Positions 6,841-15,989 of a DNA stretch of 29,796 nucleotides are shown here, one piece after another. Numbering within the stretch: position 1 is the stretch's first letter; each line of letters opens with the position of its first letter. Origin of the DNA: an uncultured Collinsella sp. (GTDB lineage Bacteria; Actinomycetota; Coriobacteriia; Coriobacteriales; Coriobacteriaceae); assembly GCA_900757285.1 (NCBI GenBank), contig CAAENI010000259.1, positions 1 through 29,796 of the forward strand. Reading direction: 5' to 3'. The notes beneath the pieces were generated by a model that saw only the letters and a program-made list of their open reading frames with translations, was not told the DNA's origin and made no database searches. Both the position numbers and the translations under genes were made by a program.

Positions 6841-8247
6841 ATGCCTCTTGCTGATGTCTTTAGCCTGCTCGTTTTGGGTCAGGGCAAATCCGGTCTCGAT
6901 GTCGCCCGCTGGGCGCTGGCACATCCCGAGCGCGTAAGCGCCGTTACCGTGTATGGCGGCGGCACCTCTGAGCCCAATGACGCCACGCGTGCGCTCGAGG
7001 CTGCTGGTGCGTCGTTTGTCTATGGGACCGAACAGGTCGAGGGCGCCTATGACGTATGCGTGACGTGCCCGGGCATCTCGGAGTTCTCGGGCTTCTTTAA
7101 GGCCGGGCGCGAACATGCCGCTCAGATTATGGGTGAGCCAGAGTTTGCCTATCGCCTGTCGCCCGATAACTGGATTGCCATCACGGGCACCAACGGTAAG
7201 ACGACCACCACGTCGCTGACTGATTATCTGCTCAAGGCTGCCGGCGAGGCCAGCGTAGCTGTCGGCAACATCGGCGAGCCGCCGGTCAACGAGATTGACG
7301 GCCGAGCCCACAACGAGTGGTTTGTGGCTGAGCTCTCGAGCTATCAGATTGCTACGACCACCGAGCTCCACCCTCGCGTGGCAGTGCTGCTCAACATCAC
7401 TCCCGACCACTTGGGCTGGCATAAGAGCCATAAGAACTATGCGCTTGCCAAGATCAAGCTGTTTGACAATATGGGCGATGACGATCTGGTGGTTGTCGAC
7501 GTCGAAGACGCTGGCATTCACGAGTTCGATGAGTACATCTATACGCCGGGTCGCCGCATCTGCAAGGTCGCTTTTGACGAGCCCGAGGGTGCAGACGCCG
7601 CCTTTGTGCGCGACGGCAAAATGGTCGTGCGCCTGAAGGGCGTCGAGACCCAGCTTGTCGCCACGTCCGAGCTCAAGATCTCGGGCCATCACAATGTCAT
7701 CAATGCCTTATGTGCCGCCACGGCTGCTCTGGCCGTCGGTGCCGATGTCGATGGTGTCCGCCGCGGTCTGGCCTCGTTCCAGCCGCTCGAGCATCGCGTG
7801 GAGCCGTGCGGCGAGATTGACGGTGTGCGCTACGTCAACGATTCCAAGGCGACCAACACCGACGCGGTCGAGAAGGCGCTGACGGCATTTCCCGATGACG
7901 ACGTGATCTTGCTGCTCGGCGGCCACGATAAGGGCACGCCGCTCACGGACTTCGCGCGCGTTGTTATGGATAACGTGCGCTCGGTCGTCTGCTTTGGCGA
8001 TGCGCGCGAGCGCTTCACCGCCGCTATGGACGAGGCCGATGTCGATGGCGATGTGGATATCGCCCAGGCGGATGACCTACGCGATGCCGTGGACGTTGCC
8101 CGTTCGCTGTCGAGCCGTGGCGACGTGATCTTACTTTCTCCTGCCTGCTCTTCGTTCGATGAGTTCTCGGGCTATGAGGAGCGCGGCCGCGTGTTTAAGG
8201 ACTACGTGGCTCAGCTTGCCGCTGCAGCGAAATCGCAAATGGAATAG
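6841..8247 (+). CDS. murD: UDP-MurNAc-L-alanine--D-glutamate ligase MurD
   Basis: A 468-residue Mur ligase that adds D-glutamate to UDP-MurNAc-L-Ala in the cytoplasm. The N-terminal Rossmann-like domain begins with LLVLGQGKSGLDVARW (9-24). The P-loop is AITGTNGKTTTTS (113-125). NITPDHLGWH and YVNDSKATNTDA are typical of MurD central and C-terminal domains. It follows mraY after nine bases with a weak Shine-Dalgarno sequence, so translation probably depends on coupling. ftsW starts within about 3-9 bases of its end. Confidence 0.94.
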   Translation: MPLADVFSLLVLGQGKSGLDVARWALAHPERVSAVTVYGGGTSEPNDATRALEAAGASFVYGTEQVEGAYDVCVTCPGISEFSGFFKAGREHAAQIMGEPEFAYRLSPDNWIAITGTNGKTTTTSLTDYLLKAAGEASVAVGNIGEPPVNEIDGRAHNEWFVAELSSYQIATTTELHPRVAVLLNITPDHLGWHKSHKNYALAKIKLFDNMGDDDLVVVDVEDAGIHEFDEYIYTPGRRICKVAFDEPEGADAAFVRDGKMVVRLKGVETQLVATSELKISGHHNVINALCAATAALAVGADVDGVRRGLASFQPLEHRVEPCGEIDGVRYVNDSKATNTDAVEKALTAFPDDDVILLLGGHDKGTPLTDFARVVMDNVRSVVCFGDARERFTAAMDEADVDGDVDIAQADDLRDAVDVARSLSSRGDVILLSPACSSFDEFSGYEERGRVFKDYVAQLAAAAKSQME

Positions 8248-8250
8248 GGG

Positions 8251-9777
8251 TTGCCGGTGAGAGAGGAGAGCCCCCGACAAGGTATGAGGAGGCCCGACTC
8301 GGACCGTGCTTCCTCGCGGCGCAGCACACCGCGTTCCGGTCGTGGCAGGCAGTCGTTTAGCGAACGCTATATTGCCGGCGTTCCCGCCCGCATCATGCGC
8401 CCCCGTCTGATATTTATGGCCTGCCTGTTTACTTTGGTGTGCTTTGGTCTGCTGATGGTGTACTCGGCGTCTTCGGTCGAGGCGCTGCACGAGAATGGCT
8501 CGGCGACGTTTTTCCTGGGTCGACAGGCCGCGTTTGCCGTGGTTGGTGTTCTGGCGCTGATTGCCATCGTGCGCGTTTTGCCGGACAGCTGGTTTGGGGA
8601 GGATGTGCTTAGGATCTTCCTTATCGGCATGATAGGGCTACTGTTTCTGGTGTTCTTGGTGGGCAGCGGCAGCCGTGGCGCCACGCGCTGGCTCAACATC
8701 GCCGGTATTCAGTTCCAGCCTTCCGAGTTTTTAAAGCCATTTGCCATTGCGTATTCGGCCATCATGCTTGATCGCTTCTTTTCGCCCGGTGGCAACATCA
8801 ACGAATTCCTTCGCAAGATGGGCATCTACCTGGGTATTTCGCTCTTTCTGATCTTTATCCAGCCCGATTTCGGTACTGTCCTGATCATCCTGTTGACCCT
8901 CATGTGCATGGCGTTGTTTGCGGGTCTCGACCCCAGATTTATCATCGGCGTGCTAATCTTCGGCATTCTCGTGATCGTGATTGCACTTGTCGCAGAGCCG
9001 TACCGTATGGTGCGTATTCAGGTTGCCTTGAACCCTTGGGCTGACGAGTATGGTGACGGCTATCAGGCCACGCTTGCCATCATGGCCTTTGCCTCGGGCG
9101 GTCTGTTCGGCCGTGGCATCGGCAACTCAACCATGAAGTACTCGTATCTGCCCGAGGCGCACAATGACTACATCCTGGCCATCATTGGCGAGGAAGTCGG
9201 CTTTGTCGGAACCGTGCTGTTCTTCTTGGTGTTTGCGATGCTGATCTACTCGGCGTTTCGCATTGCCGAGCAGGCGACCGATCGTCGGGGCGCGCTTATG
9301 GCGTCTGGCTCCGCGGTCATTCTCGCGGTGCAGTTTTTGATTAACGCGCTGGGCATCCTCAACGTGTTTCCCATGACGGGCAAACCGTTGCCGTTTATTA
9401 GCTACGGCGGTTCATCGATTATTGTGTCGCTTATGCTTGCCGGTCTGATCCTGCGTGTTTCGTACGAGAGCGCCCGTCGCGATGAGTACGACCGTCGCCG
9501 CGAGAGCTTTGCCGTTATGGATGAGAGTACCGCCGGCGTAGCCCATGTGCGCGGTGAACGACCTTCGCGTAGCGGCTTTACCGTTCTGGATGGTTCTACA
9601 TCCGAGCCGGCAGCTCGTCCACGTCCGCGGACGGCTCCGCAAGGTCGTCCTCAGCGCCCCAGCCCTCGCAGCGCGGGCGGCGGATATAATCGAATCGATT
9701 TGAACTCGGACCCGTCGGCGCGTCTACGCACCGACGACCAGGGACCGCGTGTACGAAGGGACTACCATGACCGATAA
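8251..9777 (+). CDS. ftsW: lipid II polymerase FtsW (SEDS family)
   Basis: A protein of up to 508 residues with about ten membrane segments in the SEDS fold. SEDS proteins polymerise lipid II into glycan strands, here with the FtsI-type partner at the septum. YSASSVEAL, the TRWLNIAGIQFQPSEFLK stretch, the NDYILAIIGEEVGF stretch and GKPLPFISYGGSSI are recognisable family motifs. A hydrophilic tail of about 110 residues, rich in R, P and S, follows the last membrane segment. The start is uncertain: TTG 8251 has no spaced ribosome binding site, GTG 8257 has AGGGG (8246-8250) six bases before it, and ATG 8284 would drop 11 residues. The end overlaps murG by 11 bases. Confidence 0.93.
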   Translation: MPVREESPRQGMRRPDSDRASSRRSTPRSGRGRQSFSERYIAGVPARIMRPRLIFMACLFTLVCFGLLMVYSASSVEALHENGSATFFLGRQAAFAVVGVLALIAIVRVLPDSWFGEDVLRIFLIGMIGLLFLVFLVGSGSRGATRWLNIAGIQFQPSEFLKPFAIAYSAIMLDRFFSPGGNINEFLRKMGIYLGISLFLIFIQPDFGTVLIILLTLMCMALFAGLDPRFIIGVLIFGILVIVIALVAEPYRMVRIQVALNPWADEYGDGYQATLAIMAFASGGLFGRGIGNSTMKYSYLPEAHNDYILAIIGEEVGFVGTVLFFLVFAMLIYSAFRIAEQATDRRGALMASGSAVILAVQFLINALGILNVFPMTGKPLPFISYGGSSIIVSLMLAGLILRVSYESARRDEYDRRRESFAVMDESTAGVAHVRGERPSRSGFTVLDGSTSEPAARPRPRTAPQGRPQRPSPRSAGGGYNRIDLNSDPSARLRTDDQGPRVRRDYHDR

Positions 9778-10882
9778 GATGACCGTTGCTATTGCAGCCG
9801 GCGGCACGGCGGGACACATCAACCCCGCGCTCGCCTTGGCCGAAGAGCTGCGTGATCGTGGCCACCACGTTGTGTTCGTGGGCCAGTCACGCAAGCTCGA
9901 GGGTCGTCTGGTCCCCGAGGCTGGGTTTGATTTTGTGCCCATTACGGTCACGGGCTTCGACCGCTCCCGTCCTTGGACGGCGCTGACCTCCCTGTGGCGT
10001 GTCAACAAGGCCAAGCGTGCGCTCACCAGTCATTTCTCAAAGGTCGGCAAGCCCGATGCCGCCATCGGTTTTGGTGCCTATGTCGAGGTTCCGCTGCTGG
10101 GGTGGTGCAAGGGCGCAGGCGTTCCGTATCTGCTACATGAGCAGAACTCTGTTCCGGGCCTGGCCAACAAGATGATGAACTCCCACGCCGCTCGCGTGTG
10201 CATCTCGGTGCCGGCAGCGCGCTCGGTCTTTGAGCGCGAAGGTGACCCTGACCACGTGCTCATGACCGGCAACCCCGTACGTCGCTCGGTGATCGAGGGC
10301 GATCGCGCTCGTGGCCGCAAGGCACTTGGCGTTCCCGAGGACGCTACGCTGCTGCTCGTCTTTGGCGGTTCACTTGGCGCCCAGCACCTCAACGAGCGCG
10401 TGACTTCGCTCAAAAACGAGCTGCTTTCGCGCAAGAACCTCTATGTGTTGCATTCGACGGGTGCCGACGGCTTTGAGGAGACCGAGCGCGCTTTGGCGCT
10501 GACGCCCGAGGAGGCGAAGCGTTACCGCGTCCAGCCTTACATCGACAACATGGGCGATATGCTGGCTGCTGCCGATTTGGTGCTCTCGCGTTCGGGTGCA
10601 TCGAGCGTGGCCGAGATCGCTGCGCTCGCCGTGCCCTCGATACTCGTGCCGTATCCGCATGCGACGGCCGACCACCAAACCACCAATGCCCGTTATCTGG
10701 TCGACGCCGGGGCCGGCGTGCTCTGTGCCGATGCCGATATCGACGGTTCTGCCTTTGCCGATGAGCTGCTGCACCTGGTCGATGACGCGGCAGAGCGCGA
10801 CGTCATGCGTCAGGCGGCGCGTGGTCTGGCTCAGGATAGGGCCGCCGCTCTTCTGGCCGATGCGGTAGAGGGTTTGCGTTAG
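9767..10882 (+). CDS. murG: MurG, GlcNAc transferase making lipid II
   Basis: A 371-residue GT-B glycosyltransferase at the inner membrane face that adds GlcNAc from UDP-GlcNAc to lipid I. Motifs present are AAGGTAGHINP (10-20), LLHEQNSVPGLANK, FGGSLGAQHLNE and SRSGASSVAEIAAL, which form the lipid-facing and nucleotide-binding loops. I chose ATG 9767, which has GAAGGG six bases upstream; a GTG at 9749 would add six residues. The first 11 bases overlap the end of ftsW in another frame. Confidence 0.95.
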   Translation: MTDKMTVAIAAGGTAGHINPALALAEELRDRGHHVVFVGQSRKLEGRLVPEAGFDFVPITVTGFDRSRPWTALTSLWRVNKAKRALTSHFSKVGKPDAAIGFGAYVEVPLLGWCKGAGVPYLLHEQNSVPGLANKMMNSHAARVCISVPAARSVFEREGDPDHVLMTGNPVRRSVIEGDRARGRKALGVPEDATLLLVFGGSLGAQHLNERVTSLKNELLSRKNLYVLHSTGADGFEETERALALTPEEAKRYRVQPYIDNMGDMLAAADLVLSRSGASSVAEIAALAVPSILVPYPHATADHQTTNARYLVDAGAGVLCADADIDGSAFADELLHLVDDAAERDVMRQAARGLAQDRAAALLADAVEGLR

Positions 10883-10979
10883 TTAGACGGGATATCGTCG
10901 GTCGCCCTCGCGCTGATGCGGTAGGTGCGGTACAGTTAACGGGTTACAGGCAGTGTTTACGCAAGGAGTACACGAGCAC

Positions 10980-12398
10980 ATGGCTGATTCCCAGACTGCA
11001 ACCTCCGCGCCCGAGTTTAAGAGCGCCCACTTTATCGGTATCGGCGGCGCCGGCATGAGCGGCATCGCCCTCGTTCTGCACGAGCGCGGTTATGCCGTTA
11101 CCGGCTCCGACCTTAAGACGTCACGTTATATCCGCCAGCTTACACGCGCTGGTGTGAAGGTGCATGTGGGCCATGAGGCAGCCACGATCGACGAGGTCAA
11201 GCCCGACGTGGTTGTTGTCTCCACCGCTATTCCGGAGTCCAACCCTGAACTCGTGCGCGCTCGCGAGCTTGGTATTCCCGTGTGGCCCCGTGCCAAGATG
11301 CTCTCTGCTTTGGGCCACGGCTACACTACCGTCGCTGTTGCCGGCACGCATGGCAAGACCACCACGTCTTCGATGTGCGCCACCATGCTCGACCGCATGG
11401 GTCTGGATCCGAGCTTCTTGATCGGCGGCATCGTCGAGGGCTATGACACGAACGGCAAGAACGGCTCGGGAGACTACTTTGTCGCCGAGGCCGACGAGTC
11501 CGACAGCTCCTTCCTGTTCCTGAACCCCAACGTGGTCATTGTGACCAACGTCGAGGCCGACCACCTCGATCACTACTCGGGTATCGAGGAGATCGAGGCA
11601 ACTTTCGCCAAATTCATGAGCCTGGTGGGCGAGGACGGCACCGTCATCGTCTGCGGCGAGGACCCGCATCTGGTCGAGCTCGCCAAGTCGACGGGCCGTC
11701 ACGTGCTTTCCTACGGCTTTGCCGAGAGCAACGACATCGTCTGCGTGCACCCGGATGTCAAGGGCATCCAGAGTGACTTTATCGTTCGCTTTGAGGACGG
11801 CACTGAGCACGCTGTGGAGATCAAGAGCAATCCCGGTCGCCACAACATGCTCAACGCCACGGCCGTGCTCACCGTCGCCCATGTCCTGGGCCTTGACATC
11901 GACGCCGCCGCCAAGGCGCTCTCGAGCTTTGAGGGCGTCCGCCGTCGCTTTACCCACGTGGGCGATATCGATGGCATCACCGTGGTCGATGATTACGGCC
12001 ATCACCCCACCGAGATCAAGGCGACGCTTGCCGCCGCTTCGTCGCTGGGCTACAAGCACGTCGACGTCGTGTTCCAGCCGCACCGCTATTCGCGTCTGCA
12101 GGCCCTGTGCGACGACTTTGCCGATGCATTTGCCAATGCCGATAAACTGCTGCTGATTGATGTGTTCTCGGCTGGCGAGATGCCCATTCCGGGTGTCACC
12201 TCTAAGATGCTCGCCGATACCGTGCGCGCCAAGCATCCTGGCAAGGAGGTCGTGTACTGCTCCAGCCGTCTTGAGCTCAATCAGGAGCTCGAGCAGATGG
12301 TGGGCGAGGGCGACCTGCTGCTCACCATGGGTGCCGGCGACGTTACGACCGTCGGTCCCGAGTTCATTGAGTATCTGACTGCCAAGAAAGACGCTTAA
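10980..12398 (+). CDS. murC: UDP-MurNAc--L-alanine ligase MurC
   Basis: A 472-residue Mur ligase that adds the first amino acid of the stem peptide. FIGIGGAGMSGIA (about 18-30) is the N-terminal dinucleotide-type fold, GTHGKTTTSS (from 122) the ATP P-loop, and AEADESDSSFL and PHRYSRL are further MurC motifs. The GTHGKT form separates MurC from MurD and MurF. ATG 10980 is preferred because AAGGAG (10963-10968) lies 11 bases before it; a GTG at 10953 would add nine unlikely residues. A gap of 97 bases separates it from murG. Confidence 0.95.
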   Translation: MADSQTATSAPEFKSAHFIGIGGAGMSGIALVLHERGYAVTGSDLKTSRYIRQLTRAGVKVHVGHEAATIDEVKPDVVVVSTAIPESNPELVRARELGIPVWPRAKMLSALGHGYTTVAVAGTHGKTTTSSMCATMLDRMGLDPSFLIGGIVEGYDTNGKNGSGDYFVAEADESDSSFLFLNPNVVIVTNVEADHLDHYSGIEEIEATFAKFMSLVGEDGTVIVCGEDPHLVELAKSTGRHVLSYGFAESNDIVCVHPDVKGIQSDFIVRFEDGTEHAVEIKSNPGRHNMLNATAVLTVAHVLGLDIDAAAKALSSFEGVRRRFTHVGDIDGITVVDDYGHHPTEIKATLAAASSLGYKHVDVVFQPHRYSRLQALCDDFADAFANADKLLLIDVFSAGEMPIPGVTSKMLADTVRAKHPGKEVVYCSSRLELNQELEQMVGEGDLLLTMGAGDVTTVGPEFIEYLTAKKDA

Positions 12399-12403
12399 GT
12401 CTA

Positions 12404-13315
12404 ATGGGTCTGTTTAACGCCGTCATGGCGCTCTCGGGCATGATCGACACGGATGTGATCGAGGACGAGCGCCTTGCGCGTCATACGAGCTATCGTATCG
12501 GCGGCAAGGCCGACCTCTTTGTGACGTGCCATAGCTATCATGCCCTCCGCCGCGCCGTGGCGGTGCTCGATCGCGAGCAGGTGCCGTGGGTCATCATCGG
12601 CAAGGGCTCCAATCTGCTGGTTGCCGATGGCGGTTATCGCGGTGCCGTCATTTCGCTCGGACGTGAGTTTCAGCGCACGGTTGTTGCCGATGACGGTTGT
12701 ACGCTGACGGTCGGTGCGGGCGTGATGTTTGCGCGCCTGGTCAACGATGCCCTGTCGCGTAGCCTCTCGGGCCTTGAGTTTGCCGTTGGCATTCCTGGTT
12801 CGGTCGGCGGTGCGATATCTATGAATGCCGGCACACGGACCGAGTGGATTGGCTCGCTGGTTGAGGATGTCGTAACGTTTGACCCGGCATCCGGTATCAA
12901 GCATTATGCGGGGTCCGAGATCACTTGGGGCTACCGCGAATGTAGCCTTCCCCGCAATGAGATCATCCTCGAGTGCGTGTTCAAGCTTAAACCGGCGCCC
13001 AAGGCCGACATTCGCGAGCGCATGGAGCGGTACCTGACGAGGCGCAAGCGTACGCAGCCCATGGGTCGCGCATCCTGCGGGTCTGTCTTTCGCAACCCGC
13101 CCGATGCGAGTGTGGGCAAGCTTATCGAGGATTGTGGATTAAAGGGTTTTTCGATTGGCGGCGCGGAAGTTTCGCCCGTTCACGCTAATTTTATCGTTAA
13201 TAACGGAACTGCCTCGGCCGATGACGTTGCCGCGGTTATTAGACATGTGCACGGAAAGGTGAGGGAGGCGTATGGCATCGAGCTCAGACCGGAAGTTAAA
13301 TTCCTCGGCTTCTAG
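12404..13315 (+). CDS. murB: UDP-N-acetylenolpyruvoylglucosamine reductase MurB
   Basis: A 303-residue FAD enzyme that reduces UDP-GlcNAc-enolpyruvate to UDP-MurNAc with NADPH. HTSYRIGGKADLF (27-39), GKGSNLL and VGIPGSVGGAISMNAG are FAD-binding features. SCGSVFRNP carries the proton-donor serine position, and EDCGLKG follows as in the family. Unlike the ligases nearby it acts before MurC, so gene order does not follow pathway order. No strong ribosome binding site is seen; ATG 12425 and 12440 are in-frame alternatives. The last 44 bases overlap ftsQ. Confidence 0.95.
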   Translation: MGLFNAVMALSGMIDTDVIEDERLARHTSYRIGGKADLFVTCHSYHALRRAVAVLDREQVPWVIIGKGSNLLVADGGYRGAVISLGREFQRTVVADDGCTLTVGAGVMFARLVNDALSRSLSGLEFAVGIPGSVGGAISMNAGTRTEWIGSLVEDVVTFDPASGIKHYAGSEITWGYRECSLPRNEIILECVFKLKPAPKADIRERMERYLTRRKRTQPMGRASCGSVFRNPPDASVGKLIEDCGLKGFSIGGAEVSPVHANFIVNNGTASADDVAAVIRHVHGKVREAYGIELRPEVKFLGF

Positions 13316-14528
13316 AGCATCGAAACCCACCTTCCGCCGCGCCGGAGGGCGTTCCGGCGCGCCTGCCAAACCTCAACGCAATACCGTCGCGCACTCTAAG
13401 TCTGTCGGGCATGCTCGACAGACCAGTCGTCCGGTCGTCGGCTCGCAGCTCGGTAATCGTCCGGCCGCAAAAAAGTCCTCGCGTCCCTCGACGACGTCAA
13501 AGCCTGTTATGGGCGCCAAGCCTGCCCGTCCCATGGCAGCTCCCAAGCCCTCGACGGGAACTAAAGCGGCGCGTCCAGGTCGCACGCTGGGCGCATCGAA
13601 ACCGCGCTCGCTGACATCGGTGCCGGCTACCGCCAAGAAGCCTTCGAGTAAAAAAGGTTTCAACCCGTTATCTTCACTTGGAGCGATGGCAAATAAAACA
13701 TCAGACGCCGCTTCTGTCGTTACAGGCAAAGGCAAAATCGTGGGCGGCGTTCTGGCCGTCTTGGCCGTGCTCGTCGTCGTTGCCATCGTGGTGATCAACT
13801 CTGGACTGTTTACTGCCACTGATATTCAGATTCAAGGCAGCGAGCATGTGACGAAGCACGATGCTATCCAGCTGATCGACTTGCCCGAGGGAACGTCGCT
13901 TTTTAACGTCGATCCCGACCAGATTACCGAGGATCTCAAGCAGAACCCGTGGGTTTCGGGCGTGGATGTCCAACGCCAGTTTCCCCATACGCTTATCATC
14001 ACGCCGACGGAGCGTAAAGTTATCGCCATTGCGTATATCAGCTCCGACGACCTTGCCTGGGCTATCGGAGACGATGACACCTGGATCGCCCCGCTGTCGA
14101 CGTCGGTCGAAGTGGACGACCAGGGCAACGTCATCACGACAGGGCAGGGCTCAAATACCTTGACCGGAATCGATGCCGCGCTGGCGCTCGCCAAGCATTA
14201 TGGCGCGGTGTTGTTGACTGATGTCTCGGCGGATGTCGCTCCGGTTTCCGGCCAGGCGGTGAACTCCAAAGCCGTTAAGGCCGGCCTGGATTATGTGCGT
14301 GGTTTTTCGAGCGAGTTCTTGGGACAAGTCAAGGATATTTCCACGCCTTCGGTCGAAGCCATCTCGGCAAACCTCAATAACGGCATTGAGGTGTCGCTGG
14401 GCGATTCGGACGATATCGCCAAGAAGGAACGCGTAGTCACCAAGTTGCTTTCGCAGGTAGAGGGCGTAACGTATATCAATGTGCGCTCTCCGGGCAACTA
14501 CACATTTAGGAATGCTCCGACCTCGTAG
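13272..14528 (+). CDS. ftsQ: FtsQ/DivIB-type division protein with POTRA domain
   Basis: A 418-residue bitopic membrane protein. A cytoplasmic N-terminus of about 155 residues is rich in Ser, Pro, Lys and Arg with repeated K-P-x-R-P motifs and looks disordered; it is longer than in most FtsQ proteins. One membrane segment follows (about 157-178). The POTRA domain (about 182-250) contains DIQIQGSEHVTKHDAI and NPWVSGVDVQRQFPHTL, then the FtsQ beta domain. FtsQ recruits FtsL and its partner to the septum. ATG 13272 has AGGGAGG (13262-13268) close before it and lies inside the end of murB, suggesting coupled translation. Confidence 0.9.
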   Translation: MASSSDRKLNSSASRASKPTFRRAGGRSGAPAKPQRNTVAHSKSVGHARQTSRPVVGSQLGNRPAAKKSSRPSTTSKPVMGAKPARPMAAPKPSTGTKAARPGRTLGASKPRSLTSVPATAKKPSSKKGFNPLSSLGAMANKTSDAASVVTGKGKIVGGVLAVLAVLVVVAIVVINSGLFTATDIQIQGSEHVTKHDAIQLIDLPEGTSLFNVDPDQITEDLKQNPWVSGVDVQRQFPHTLIITPTERKVIAIAYISSDDLAWAIGDDDTWIAPLSTSVEVDDQGNVITTGQGSNTLTGIDAALALAKHYGAVLLTDVSADVAPVSGQAVNSKAVKAGLDYVRGFSSEFLGQVKDISTPSVEAISANLNNGIEVSLGDSDDIAKKERVVTKLLSQVEGVTYINVRSPGNYTFRNAPTS

Positions 14529-14727
14529 CGCTGGTTGATGCTTTGTTGAGGGGCCATACCACGCCGTTTATCTGGTTTGTTTGGTTTTCACGGTCAATTA
14601 TTTGACTGATACGTTCATAATGTGCAAACATAATACAGTTTACCTTTGCATTTACTTTCAACCTGAAGGTTAATGTGCGCAGGGGTCGACCCATGCTATG
14701 GCTATAACCTTTGTTCGGAGGACCGAC
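14529..14727 (+). promoter_or_regulatory. ftsZ upstream region with dyads and candidate promoter elements
   Basis: A 199-base AT-rich gap. It contains the dyad GTCAATTATTTGAC (14593-14606), TTGACT (14602-14607), two CATAAT hexamers (14616-14621 and 14629-14634), the perfect inverted repeat AACCTGAAGGTT (14660-14671), and TATAAC (14703-14708) near the ribosome binding site. No -35/-10 pair has ideal spacing, so I do not fix a transcription start, but a separate ftsZ promoter is likely. ftsZ ribosome binding site: GGAGG at 14717-14721. Confidence 0.5.
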
Positions 14728-15882
14728 ATGCACGAGACAGAGATCAACAACTACCTTGCCGTCATTAAGGTGGTCGGCGTCGGCGGCGGCGGTACCAACG
14801 CGGTCAATCGAATGATCGAAGAGGGCATCCGCGGCGTCGAGTTTGTTGCCATCAACACCGATGCTCAGGCACTCGCGATCTCTGATGCCGATATCAAGGT
14901 GCACATCGGCACCGACCTTACCCGCGGCCTGGGCGCCGGCGCCAATCCCGAGGTTGGCCGCAAGGCTGCCGATGAGTCCCGCGACGACATCGCCGAGGCG
15001 CTCGCTGGCGCCGACATGGTGTTTATCACCTGCGGCGAGGGCGGCGGCACCGGTACCGGCGCTGCTCCCATCGTTGCCGATATCGCGATGAACGAGGTCG
15101 GCGCACTGACCGTCGCCGTCGTGACCAAGCCCTTCACCTTCGAGGGCCGCAAGCGTAAGAAGAGCGCCGAGGAGGGCATCAAGACCCTCTCCGATTGCGT
15201 CGACACCATGATCGTCATTCCTAACGATAAGCTGCTCGACATCGCCGAGAAGAAGACCACCATGCTCGAGGCCTTCGCGATTGCCGATGGCGTCCTTTCC
15301 CAGGGCACCCAGGGCATCACCGACCTCATCACCGTCCCCGGTATCATCAACCTGGACTTCGCCGATGTTAAGACCATCATGAAGCAGGCCGGTACCGCCA
15401 TGATGGGTATCGGTACCTCTTCTGGGGATACTCGTGCCGTCGACGCTGCCCAGCAGGCCATCTCCAGCCCGCTGCTCGAGAGCTCCATCGATGGTGCCAC
15501 GCGCGTGCTGCTCTCCATCGCCGGTTCCAAGGACCTGGGCATCCAGGAGATCAGCGACGCCGCCGACGTTGTCGCCAACGCCGTCGACCCCGAGGCCAAC
15601 ATCATCTTCGGTACCGTTGTCGACGAGTCCCTGGGCGATCAGGTGCGTATCACCGTCATCGCTACGGGCTTCTCCGACTCCAACGTCAACCGTCAGGATG
15701 AGCTCTTTGCTGCTCAGCAGTCTCAGAGCAAGGCCGCTGCCTCCGCTGAGCCGCAGCGCACCGCTCCGGCTGCCAGCCCGGCTCAGGCCGCTCCGACCCG
15801 CAACGTCGGTGGTACCGAGCTGCCCAACTTTGGCAACGACCAGTTCGAGCTTCCCGACTTCCTGAAGCGCGGTAGCTTCTAG
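14728..15882 (+). CDS. ftsZ: cell division GTPase FtsZ
   Basis: A 384-residue tubulin-like GTPase that polymerises into the division ring. The GTP site includes VGVGGGGTNAVNRM (about 16-29) and the tubulin signature GGGTGTG (105-111); the T7-loop region follows with NLDFADVKTIM. A variable linker rich in A, Q and P (about 336-365) leads to the C-terminal peptide ELPDFLKRGSF, which fits the conserved binding tail for SepF and other partners. ATG 14728 is preferred with GGAGG six bases upstream; an ATG at 14698 would add ten residues before the usual start. With no ftsA in the window, SepF is the likely membrane tether. A terminator follows. Confidence 0.97.
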   Translation: MHETEINNYLAVIKVVGVGGGGTNAVNRMIEEGIRGVEFVAINTDAQALAISDADIKVHIGTDLTRGLGAGANPEVGRKAADESRDDIAEALAGADMVFITCGEGGGTGTGAAPIVADIAMNEVGALTVAVVTKPFTFEGRKRKKSAEEGIKTLSDCVDTMIVIPNDKLLDIAEKKTTMLEAFAIADGVLSQGTQGITDLITVPGIINLDFADVKTIMKQAGTAMMGIGTSSGDTRAVDAAQQAISSPLLESSIDGATRVLLSIAGSKDLGIQEISDAADVVANAVDPEANIIFGTVVDESLGDQVRITVIATGFSDSNVNRQDELFAAQQSQSKAAASAEPQRTAPAASPAQAAPTRNVGGTELPNFGNDQFELPDFLKRGSF

Positions 15883-15904
15883 TTCGTTTTTCTCAACGAC
15901 CTGC

Positions 15905-15941
15905 ACGGGGTGTGTCCATTTGGATGCGCCCCGTTTTGTTT
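15905..15941 (+). terminator. intrinsic terminator after ftsZ
   Basis: ACGGGG (15905-15910) pairs with CCCCGT (15929-15934), with an inner TCCA/TGGA pairing, followed by a T-rich stretch. It separates the dcw cluster from the pgeF-pst operon. A second short dyad, TCGTTT-GT-AAACGA (15943-15956), follows directly. Confidence 0.75.
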
Positions 15942-15971
15942 CTCGTTTGTAAACGAAAGCCTCCAATCTCC

Positions 15972-15989
15972 TTACGTTCCCTTTACGTT
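15972..15989 (+). promoter_or_regulatory. PHO-box-like direct repeat before pgeF-pst
   Basis: TTACGTT at 15972-15978 is repeated exactly at 15983-15989, two 7-base units 11 bases apart. This is the spacing of PhoB/PhoP-type boxes, which are 7-base direct repeats with 4-base gaps. It stands 104 bases before pgeF, whose stop overlaps the pstS start, so it could drive phosphate-responsive expression of all six genes. The base sequence differs from the E. coli consensus and the regulator is not in the window. Confidence 0.45.

Noticed and set aside
6175..7692. Minus-strand open frame of 505 codons over mraY and murD
   Set aside because: Antisense shadow; no recognisable motif, and both plus-strand genes are secure.
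9677..9692. TATAAT near 9684 inside the end of ftsW as a promoter for murG
   Set aside because: No -35 at a suitable distance was seen, and murG overlaps ftsW with its own ribosome site, so coupling is sufficient.
14506..15966. Minus-strand open frame of 486 codons over ftsZ
   Set aside because: Composition rich in Gly, Asp and Leu as the reverse of ftsZ; no ribosome site or family motif.
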